DNA from: Collinsella sp. AM17-1 | GTDB taxonomy: Bacteria; Actinomycetota; Coriobacteriia; Coriobacteriales; Coriobacteriaceae | Direction of reading: 5' to 3' | Assembly (NCBI RefSeq): GCF_003470665.1 | Contig: NZ_QRJZ01000001.1 | Span: 1-13,390, forward strand | DNA length: 13,390 nt | Part shown: one piece after another, positions 8,279-13,390 of the stretch | Numbering within the stretch: the first letter of the stretch is position 1 | How the letters are laid out: every line of letters starts with the position of its first letter | Translations under genes and position numbers: made by a program | The notes under the pieces: model-generated | The model's database searches: none | What the model was told of the DNA's origin: nothing | The model's input: only the letters and a program-made list of their open reading frames with translations

Positions 8279-8338
8279 GCGGCGGTCTTGGGAGCCGAAT
8301 GGATGCTCGTACCATCATTCGGTTTCCAAGGTCGCCGC
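8279..8338 (+). repeat. Long hairpin 1 of three upstream of hisS
   Basis: Bases 8279-8301 pair with 8316-8338 over 23 uninterrupted positions around a 14-base loop. Four pairs are G-T (8285/8332, 8286/8331, 8292/8325, 8294/8323), which pair only if the + strand is RNA. There is no T-run after it, so it is not a standard terminator. It shares its base GCGGCGGT, its spacing and its CCGAA/TTCGG tip with hairpin 3. Confidence 0.85.
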
Positions 8339-8350
8339 AGGTCAAAGGAC

Positions 8351-8412
8351 GGTCCGCTTTCCTTCGTCCCCAGCAGATCATGTGACCCGAAGGGGTCGGA
8401 GGAAAGCGGATC
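8351..8412 (+). repeat. Long hairpin 2 of three upstream of hisS
   Basis: Bases 8351-8371 pair with 8392-8412 over 21 positions with two G-T pairs and one T-T mismatch (8367/8396), around a 20-base loop. Parts of the stem can also form two smaller hairpins: GGACG (8347-8351) with CGTCC (8365-8369), and GACCC (8384-8388) with GGGTC (8393-8397). No T-run follows. Its sequence is unrelated to hairpins 1 and 3. Confidence 0.8.
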
Positions 8413-8418
8413 AGCTGT

Positions 8419-8480
8419 CGCGGCGGTGCATCTGGCCGAACGAGTCCCCATACCCTCGTTCGGTCAGATGCACCGCCGCG
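8419..8480 (+). repeat. Long hairpin 3 of three upstream of hisS
   Basis: Bases 8419-8444 pair with 8455-8480 over 26 positions around a ten-base loop, with one G-T pair (8435/8464). It ends 16 bases before the hisS -10 box, so its right arm covers the -35 region. The bases after it (GTTTGAGTTTG) are T-rich but not a clean U-tract. It may end upstream transcription weakly, or be the last unit of a structured RNA. Confidence 0.85.
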
Positions 8481-8496
8481 GTTTGAGTTTGTGCCG

Positions 8497-8502
8497 TATA
8501 AT
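8497..8502 (+). promoter_or_regulatory. hisS promoter -10 box
   Basis: A perfect TATAAT lies 42 bases before the hisS ATG and would start a leader of about 36 bases. No -35 is recognisable at 17 bases upstream, where the right arm of hairpin 3 lies; TTGAGT at 8483-8488 is too close. Hairpins 1-3 would therefore lie outside the hisS transcript started here. Confidence 0.6.
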
Positions 8503-8544
8503 GACCACTACCTATGACGCGATACAAAAGAAAGGTGTTTGCCC

Positions 8545-9858
8545 ATGCAGGCACAGAAGGCGGAGGGAACCCGCGACCTTATCGGCGCCGAGATGCGCGC
8601 CTGGCAAAAGATGCAGCAGATTGCGGCCGGCGTGTTCGAGCCGTTTGGTTTTAAACCCATCGAGACGCCCGCGATCGAGCAGGTGGACGTGTTTGTCCAC
8701 GGTATCGGCCAGTCGACCGACGTCGTGCGCAAGGAAATGTTCCGTGTGTTCAGCGGTGCCAACCTGGAGCGCGTCTTTACCGAGGGCACCGACACCAAAC
8801 TCAAGCCCAAGCAGCGCCTAGCACTTCGCCCCGAGGGCACGGCCGGCGTGGTGCGCGCCGTCGTCGAGAACAATCTGGTGCCCCAGGGCTCCACGCCGTT
8901 TAAGGCGTACTACGCCGAGGCCATGTTCCGCGGCGAGCGTCCCCAGAAGGGCCGCCTGCGCCAGTTCCACCAGGTGGGCATCGAGTGGCTCGGCGCTCCC
9001 GATCCGGCGGCAGATGCCGAGTGCATCATCATGCTCATGGAGTTCTACAAGCGCCTGGGCTTCGATCTTTCCAAGCTTCGTCTGCTCATCAACTCGATGG
9101 GTGACGCCCAGTGCCGTCCGGCTTATCGCGAGCAGGTTAAGCAGTTCATCCTCGATCACGCCGACGAGATGTGCGATGAGTGCCGCGAGCGCGCCGAGCT
9201 CAACCCGCTGCGTGCCTTCGACTGCAAGAACGACCACTGCCGCGAGATCATGGCCGAGGCTCCGCTGATGGGTGACAACCTGTGCGATGAGTGCCGCGAG
9301 CACTACGAGCAGGTCAAGCGCTATCTGGATGCCGCCGGTATCGAGTATGTCGAGGATCCCACCTTGGTGCGCGGCCTGGACTACTACACCCGTACTGTCT
9401 TTGAGGTCGAGGCCCCTGGCGCCGGCGTCGGCTCCATCGGCGGCGGCGGCCGCTACGATGGCCTGGTCGAGCTCGAGGGTGGCAAGCCCACGGCGGGCGT
9501 CGGCTTTGCTGTCGGTTTTGAGCGCGCCCTGCTGGCCCTGCAGGCCTTTGGCAGCGATTTGGGTGCCGATGAGGCCCCGTGCGTCTATGTCGCCAACGCC
9601 GGCAAGGAGCTGCGTCAGAACGTCTTTGCCATTACGCAGGAGCTTCGCGCCGCAGGGATTGTGACCGAGGCCGACTATCAGGGTCGTTCGCTCAAGGCCC
9701 AGTTTAAGCAAGCCGATAAGGTAGGCGCCAAGCTCATCTTGGTCCTGGGTGGCGACGAGCTTGCCGCCGGCAAGGTCAAAGTGCGCGACATGCAGAGCCA
9801 TGACGAGGTGCTCGCCGATCTGGACAACGTCGTCGAGGCGGTTCGCGAACGCCTGTAG
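8545..9858 (+). CDS. hisS: Histidyl-tRNA synthetase
   Basis: A 437-residue class II synthetase that activates histidine with ATP and charges tRNA-His in the cytoplasm. Visible motifs: RPEGT (95-99); the motif 2 region MFRGERPQKGR followed by RQFHQ (from 127); the histidine-binding LVRGLDYYTR (274-283); GGGRYDGL (about 300-307); and motif 3 as GFAVGFERAL. The C-terminal anticodon-binding domain occupies about the last 95 residues. The insertion domain holds six cysteines in pairs: Cys210/213, Cys227/232 and Cys247/250, around NPLRAFDCKN, suggesting a metal-binding fold. The ATG at 8545 is chosen because AAAGGTG (8531-8537) lies seven bases upstream; an in-frame TTG at 8539 sits too close to it. 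Length is normal. It appears to be transcribed alone, from the TATAAT at 8497. Confidence 0.97.
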   Translation: MQAQKAEGTRDLIGAEMRAWQKMQQIAAGVFEPFGFKPIETPAIEQVDVFVHGIGQSTDVVRKEMFRVFSGANLERVFTEGTDTKLKPKQRLALRPEGTAGVVRAVVENNLVPQGSTPFKAYYAEAMFRGERPQKGRLRQFHQVGIEWLGAPDPAADAECIIMLMEFYKRLGFDLSKLRLLINSMGDAQCRPAYREQVKQFILDHADEMCDECRERAELNPLRAFDCKNDHCREIMAEAPLMGDNLCDECREHYEQVKRYLDAAGIEYVEDPTLVRGLDYYTRTVFEVEAPGAGVGSIGGGGRYDGLVELEGGKPTAGVGFAVGFERALLALQAFGSDLGADEAPCVYVANAGKELRQNVFAITQELRAAGIVTEADYQGRSLKAQFKQADKVGAKLILVLGGDELAAGKVKVRDMQSHDEVLADLDNVVEAVRERL

Positions 9859-9915
9859 CGCATCTCTTTGAGCTTCGGGCCTGCTAACGTGCCCTGCTCA
9901 TGGAGAGCGATTGTT

Positions 9916-9951
9916 ACGGGGGTGTTTCGCTTTTATGCGGAATGCCTCCGT
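9916..9951 (+). terminator. Wobble-rich hairpin downstream of hisS, possible terminator
   Basis: Bases 9916-9930 pair with 9937-9951 over 15 positions around the loop TTTTAT. Four pairs are G-T in the + strand, so the structure favours rightward RNA. Only three T's follow, so termination would be weak. It lies about 57 bases after the hisS stop and well before the ppc promoter. No other terminator for hisS was seen. Confidence 0.5.
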
Positions 9952-10011
9952 TTACGTATGCCGCCCACCGAGAAATACGACCATTTAGGGCAAAAACCTT
10001 TGCAATGCAGA

Positions 10012-10071
10012 AAATACTTTTGTGTGGTAAAGCGCAATCAGTGTCGAAAGTATTTCTCAAGCGCCTATAAT
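10012..10071 (+). promoter_or_regulatory. ppc promoter with upstream inverted repeat
   Basis: TATAAT at 10066-10071 is a perfect -10 box; the best -35 is TGTCGA (10042-10047) with an 18-base spacer. AAATACTTT (10012-10020) and AAAGTATTT (10047-10055) form an exact nine-base inverted repeat with 26 bases between, the right half lying between the -35 and -10. This geometry suits a repressor or a looped regulator controlling PEP carboxylase. The regulator is unknown. Confidence 0.5.
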
Positions 10072-10095
10072 GAATACCGCATGTTACGTGCATAG

Positions 10096-10118
10096 AAGGA
10101 GGAATGGGAGGAAACGTG
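10096..10118 (+). promoter_or_regulatory. Double Shine-Dalgarno that decides the ppc start
   Basis: AAGGAGG (10096-10102) lies only one base before the ATG at 10104, too close to be used well. A second site, GGGAGG (10106-10111), lies four bases before the in-frame GTG at 10116. The GTG is preferred; the difference is four residues. Confidence 0.55.
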
Positions 10119-12929
10119 GCTGAGAACCTAAGCAACCAGTCTGTACCCGAAGCCGCGGCGCGCGTCGCTGCCGTGGTCAACCGCCTCGTTAACCGAATCG
10201 GCTCGAATGCCGAGTCCAGGGAGCGTCTCGCCGAGATCGAGATCCCCGAGGAGCTGCGCGACAATCTGGCGCTGTTCTTGCGCCTGGAGCGCCGTGTGCT
10301 TAGCGAGTATGATCCCGAGATCGCGGACCTGTTCGACAAGATTTTGACAGCCGAGATTGTGGTCAATGCCGGCAACCCCGGTACCTGCGCTGCCGACGAA
10401 GCCGTCGACGAGCAGGGCGTGCCCACCGCCGACGAGCCCACTGCCGTGGCATTTCGTGAGGTCGTCGATTTGATCGACAGCCTGCCGCTCGATAAGCAGC
10501 AGGTCATTGTCCGCGCCTTTACGAGCTTTTTCCATCTGGCAAACCTGTCGGAGGAGAACTACCGTGTGGCGCAGCTGCGCGAGCGCGAGGCCGGTGCGTC
10601 GACCGATACCGAGGTCGATCCTGCCAACGAGCTTACCGTTGCCTATCACCAGCTGGTGAATGAGCTGGGTGTCGAGGGTGCCAACGAGCTGCTCGACAAG
10701 CTCGAGTTCCACCCTGTCTTTACCGCACATCCCACCGAGGCCCGTCGTAAGGCCGTCGAGGGCAAGATCCGCCGTATCTCCAACCTGCTGGAGGAGCGTC
10801 CGCGTCTGGGCGGCTCCGACCTGGTGGAGAACGAGCGCCATATGCTGCAGGAGATCGACGCCCTGGTGCGTACGAGCCCCATCGCGCTCAAGAAGCCCAC
10901 GCCGGTCGAGGAAGCCGATACCATCATCGACATCTTCGATAACACGCTGTTCGACGTTATCCCCGTTATCTATCGTCGTTTTGACGATTGGGTGCTGGGC
11001 GACAAGGCCGGTACTGTGCCGCCGCTGTGCCCGGCGTTCTTCCATCCCGGCAGCTGGATCGGTTCCGACCGCGACGGTAACCCCAACGTCACCGCCAAGG
11101 TGAGCCGTGAGGTCGCCGCCAAGTACTTTACGCACATGGTGCTCAAGCTCGAGGACAAGTGCCGCCACATCGGCCGCAACCTCACGCTCGAGGCTACCTA
11201 CAGCAAGCCGTCGGCCGAGCTCATTAACCTGTGGAACCATCAGGTCGAGATGAGCCCTCGGTACACGGCCCGCGCCGAGCTGATCTCCGAGCACGAGCCG
11301 CATCGCGCCGTCATGCTCGTCATGGCCGACCGTCTGAACGCCACCGTGCGCCGTATCACCGACACCATGTACCACAGCGCCGACGAGTTCCTGGATGACC
11401 TGCGCGTCGTCCAGCGTTCGCTGGCCGCCTGCGGTGCCGTCCGTGCCGCCTACGGCCCGGTCCAGACCATCATCTGGCAAGTCGAGTCCTTCGGCTTCCA
11501 TATGGTCGAGATGGAGTTCCGTCAGCACTCCGTGGTGCATGCCCGCGCCCTCAAGGATATCCACGAGAACGGTATCCATGGCGACCTGCAGCCCATGACG
11601 CGCGAAGTCATCGATACCTTCCGTGCCATCGGCTCCATCCAAAAGCGCTACGGCAAGAAGATGGCGCACCGCTACATCATCTCGTTTACCAAGAGCGCCC
11701 AGCATGTGGCTGACGTCTTCGAGCTGGCCCACCTGTCCTTCGCACACGAGGAAGATGTCCCCGAGCTCGACGTGATCCCGCTATTCGAGCAGCTCGAGGA
11801 CCTCGAGGGCTGCGTCGACGTGCTCGACCAGATGCTTACGCTGCCCGTGGTGCAGAAGCGTCTTGCCCAGACCAACCGCCGCATGGAGGTTATGCTGGGC
11901 TATTCCGACTCCTCCAAGGACGCCGGTCCTACCACGGCCATGCTCGCGCTGCATTCCGCGCAGGAGCGCATTGCCAAGTGGGCCGAGAAGAACGATATCG
12001 ACCTGGTGCTCATGCACGGTCGCGGCGGTGCCGTTGGCCGTGGCGGCGGCCCGGCCAACAAGGCCGTGCTGGCGCAGCCCAAGGGTTCGGTCAACTGCTT
12101 CTTTAAGCTCACCGAGCAGGGCGAGGTCATCTTTGCCCGTTACGGCAACCGCACGCTGGCTCAGCGCCATGTTGAGTCCGTTGCCGCCGCAACGCTTTTG
12201 CAGTCGGCCCCGAGTGTCGAGAAGACCAACACAGAGACCACGCAGAAGTTCTGGGATATGGCCGAGAAGCTTAACGCTGCAAGCCACGAGCGCTATCTGG
12301 ACCTGCTGAACACCGAGGACTTTACACCGTGGTTCTCGACCGTGACGCCGCTGACCGAAGTCGGTCTGCTGCCGATCGGCTCGCGTCCCGCTAAGCGCGG
12401 CCTGGGCGCCAAGTCGCTCGACGACCTGCGTACCATTCCGTGGATCTTCAGCTGGAGCCAGGCACGCATTAACCTGGCCGCTTGGTACGGCCTGGGCACC
12501 GCCTGCGAGCAGCTTGGTGACCTTGACCAGCTCAAGGCTGCCTACCAGGAGTGGCCGTTCTTCCGCACGTTCATCGACAACATCGAGATGTCGATTGCTA
12601 AGACCGATCAGCGCATTGCCAAGATGTATCTACACCTGGGCGATCGCCAGGATTTGTCCGAGAAGGTCTTCACCGAGATGCAGCTCACGCGTAAGTGGGT
12701 CCTTGCCATCGTCGGTGACGAGTGGCCGCTGCAGCGTCGTCGCGTGCTCGGCTGCGCCGTTCGCGTGCGTAACCCCTATGTCGACGCCCTGTCCATCGCC
12801 CAGGTCCGCGCCCTTCGTGAGGTGCGTATGAACCAGGACGAGATGGCCGAGGAGAAGAAGGCCGAGTACATGAGCCTGATTCTTTCGACTGTGACTGGCG
12901 TCTCGGCAGGATTGCAGAACACGGGGTAA
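10116..12929 (+). CDS. ppc: Phosphoenolpyruvate carboxylase
   Basis: A 937-residue enzyme (941 if the ATG at 10104 is used), normal for bacterial PEP carboxylase. It joins bicarbonate to PEP to make oxaloacetate and phosphate, refilling the C4 pool for amino acids and reductive succinate formation. Catalytic signatures are intact: TAHPTE (203-208) with His205, GSDRDGNPNVTAK in the first half, GYSDSSKDAG (595-604), HGRGGAVGRGGGP (634-646), and the family's final QNTG at the C terminus. The usual FAWTQ motif reads FSWSQ here. The protein shows no frameshift or gap. It is transcribed from its own promoter at 10066. Homotetramer formation and allosteric control by aspartate/malate are known for the family; they cannot be confirmed from this sequence. 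Confidence 0.97.
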   Translation: MAENLSNQSVPEAAARVAAVVNRLVNRIGSNAESRERLAEIEIPEELRDNLALFLRLERRVLSEYDPEIADLFDKILTAEIVVNAGNPGTCAADEAVDEQGVPTADEPTAVAFREVVDLIDSLPLDKQQVIVRAFTSFFHLANLSEENYRVAQLREREAGASTDTEVDPANELTVAYHQLVNELGVEGANELLDKLEFHPVFTAHPTEARRKAVEGKIRRISNLLEERPRLGGSDLVENERHMLQEIDALVRTSPIALKKPTPVEEADTIIDIFDNTLFDVIPVIYRRFDDWVLGDKAGTVPPLCPAFFHPGSWIGSDRDGNPNVTAKVSREVAAKYFTHMVLKLEDKCRHIGRNLTLEATYSKPSAELINLWNHQVEMSPRYTARAELISEHEPHRAVMLVMADRLNATVRRITDTMYHSADEFLDDLRVVQRSLAACGAVRAAYGPVQTIIWQVESFGFHMVEMEFRQHSVVHARALKDIHENGIHGDLQPMTREVIDTFRAIGSIQKRYGKKMAHRYIISFTKSAQHVADVFELAHLSFAHEEDVPELDVIPLFEQLEDLEGCVDVLDQMLTLPVVQKRLAQTNRRMEVMLGYSDSSKDAGPTTAMLALHSAQERIAKWAEKNDIDLVLMHGRGGAVGRGGGPANKAVLAQPKGSVNCFFKLTEQGEVIFARYGNRTLAQRHVESVAAATLLQSAPSVEKTNTETTQKFWDMAEKLNAASHERYLDLLNTEDFTPWFSTVTPLTEVGLLPIGSRPAKRGLGAKSLDDLRTIPWIFSWSQARINLAAWYGLGTACEQLGDLDQLKAAYQEWPFFRTFIDNIEMSIAKTDQRIAKMYLHLGDRQDLSEKVFTEMQLTRKWVLAIVGDEWPLQRRRVLGCAVRVRNPYVDALSIAQVRALREVRMNQDEMAEEKKAEYMSLILSTVTGVSAGLQNTG

Positions 12930-12950
12930 TCGATAGCCCTGTAGTCGTCC

Positions 12951-13077
12951 GGGCCCGCCATCAGTTTACTTTTAGGCACGTCCTCGGACATGCAAGAAGC
13001 CCTCGCTGCGCACTTCGTGCGGCGAGGGCTTCTTGCGTCCTGCGGAGTGTGCCTAAAAGTAAACTGATGGCGGGCCC
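12951..13077. repeat. 127-base element with perfect 29-base terminal inverted repeats
   Basis: Bases 12951-12979 are the exact reverse complement of 13049-13077, beginning GGGCCCGCCATCAG and ending TTTTAGGCAC. Inside them 12994-13006 and 13022-13034 form a second perfect 13-base inverted repeat, and CGCAC-TTC-GTGCG closes the tip. The two 14-base connecting segments pair only partly. It starts 22 bases after the ppc stop. The size, perfect ends and lack of a gene fit a MITE-like non-autonomous element, but no clear target-site duplication is visible. It could equally be a large two-way terminator. Confidence 0.85.
12994..13034. terminator. Inner hairpin, probable bidirectional terminator after ppc
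   Basis: AAGAAGCCCTCGC (12994-13006) pairs exactly with GCGAGGGCTTCTT (13022-13034), with a further short stem at the tip. Each arm ends in CTTCTT or its complement, so both strands give a GC-rich stem with a T-rich 3' side. The U-tract is interrupted, so strength is uncertain. It is the first good candidate for ending ppc transcription. Confidence 0.5.
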
Positions 13078-13145
13078 TGCGATGTCCGGTCTTCGGCGGA
13101 TTACTGCTGGGGGAATAATGGCGCGCTTCGCGCGTTTGGAAAGGG
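13072..13145 (+). repeat. Diverged repeat, copy A
   Basis: It shares CGGTCTTCGG, GGATTA, GCTG, AATAA and CGCGCGTTT in order with copy B at 13183-13256, with small gaps. The shared block at 13087 recurs at 13198, a period of 111 bases. It begins inside the last six bases of the 127-base inverted-repeat element. It carries a small hairpin, CGCG-CTT-CGCG. Confidence 0.6.
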
Positions 13146-13182
13146 CTTCGTGCTGCGGAATGCATTCGGAGGGAAACCCATC

Positions 13183-13256
13183 GGGTCCCTTCGTCCTCGG
13201 TCTTCGGGGATTAAAGCTGATGAAAATAAAGTGCGCTACGCGCGTTTTGGATGGGG
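13183..13256 (+). repeat. Diverged repeat, copy B
   Basis: This is the second copy of the block at 13072-13145. In place of the small hairpin of copy A it has GCGC-TAC-GCGC, so pairing is kept although bases changed. Weaker similarity (GCATTTGG against GCATTCGG) continues after it. Together with copy A and the terminator at 13302 this fills the 300-base stretch after the inverted-repeat element, where no credible gene is seen. Confidence 0.55.
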
Positions 13257-13301
13257 TTTATCTCGGTGGCGCATTTGGCGCTTCTCGCCTTATGACTGTT
13301 G

Positions 13302-13337
13302 CGGCCGCGGTCCCGTTTGGGATCGCGGCCGTTTTGT
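13302..13337 (+). terminator. Intrinsic terminator near the window end
   Basis: CGGCCGCG (13302-13309), G, TCCC pairs with GGGA, T, CGCGGCCG (13319-13331) around GTTT: 13 pairs, one of them G-T. TTTTGTT follows. It terminates rightward transcription, yet no protein gene lies between it and ppc, so it may end a small RNA or read-through from ppc. Confidence 0.8.
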
Positions 13338-13390
13338 TGTGGGTCAAATATGAACGTTGTGTTAACGACTCGGTGGACGGTGGTGTTTTT

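Noticed and set aside
8279..8480. CRISPR-like array
   Set aside because: Units differ in sequence, length and spacing, and no cas gene is present; they are hairpins, not direct repeats with spacers.
8241..8544. T-box riboswitch in front of hisS
   Set aside because: No T-box consensus (UGGNACCGCG-like), no stem I landmarks and no antiterminator/terminator pair; the likely hisS promoter lies downstream of the hairpins.
9868..10095. 75-residue open frame between hisS and ppc
   Set aside because: It crosses the hairpin and the ppc promoter, has no ribosome binding site and no protein-like composition.
12931..12944. CGATAGCCCTGTAG also occurs at 5468-5481
   Set aside because: One 14-base match in a window of this size is close to chance, and the contexts (coding and intergenic) are unrelated.
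13150..13353. 67-residue open frame
   Set aside because: Arg/Trp/Gly-rich composition, no Shine-Dalgarno, it lies across the diverged repeats and ends beyond the terminator.
13082..13390. Frame open to the window end with a hydrophobic stretch near 13290-13345
   Set aside because: The hydrophobic part coincides with an intrinsic terminator stem, no ribosome binding site is seen, and the frame crosses gapped repeats. It could be revisited if sequence beyond the window continues it.

Overview
This window reads as chromosomal DNA of a GC-rich actinobacterium of class Coriobacteriia, most likely Collinsella or a close relative. This is inferred from GC-rich codon use, the family content (paired YhgE/Pip membrane proteins, a Gram-positive type histidyl-tRNA synthetase, a bacterial PEP carboxylase) and strong GGAGG ribosome binding sites. 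No 16S rRNA or other marker gene is present, so the genus is an inference. All recognisable genes lie on the + strand.

Layout: (1) 1-249 is a relatively AT-rich control region with a candidate promoter, a small GTACA/TGTAC palindrome and a nested hairpin followed by five T's. (2) 250-5229 holds two adjacent YhgE/Pip membrane proteins with no bases between stop and start; the first carries an extra C-terminal membrane domain. (3) 5324-5358 is a strong intrinsic terminator placed directly after a possible promoter. (4) 5430-6413 is a DMT/EamA drug/metabolite-type exporter closed by a textbook terminator. (5) 6530-8240 is a two-gene operon: an M20D amidohydrolase, then an MFS permease reduced to its two ends by a frame-breaking internal deletion. 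(6) 8279-8480 holds three consecutive long hairpins with no obvious gene. (7) 8545-9858 is hisS. (8) 9859-10115 is the ppc leader, with a wobble-rich hairpin and an inverted repeat upstream of a TATAAT box. (9) 10116-12929 is ppc. (10) 12951-13077 is a 127-base inverted-repeat element with perfect 29-base ends. It is followed by two diverged copies of a repeat at a 111-base period and then an intrinsic terminator.

The genes do not form one pathway. hisS and ppc are housekeeping genes: tRNA charging, and anaplerotic oxaloacetate supply. The YhgE pair is probably one co-translated envelope module, and the amidohydrolase/MFS pair was probably a hydrolase with its dedicated transporter before the transporter decayed.

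The most unusual material is non-coding. Hairpins 1 and 3 before hisS share architecture while their stems differ by compensating changes, and nearly all their imperfect pairs are G-T on the + strand. This points to a structured + strand RNA rather than a DNA palindrome. The 29-base perfect inverted repeat after ppc looks like a small non-autonomous mobile element or a large two-way transcription barrier. No CRISPR array, rRNA, tRNA, transposase or recognisable defence gene was found.
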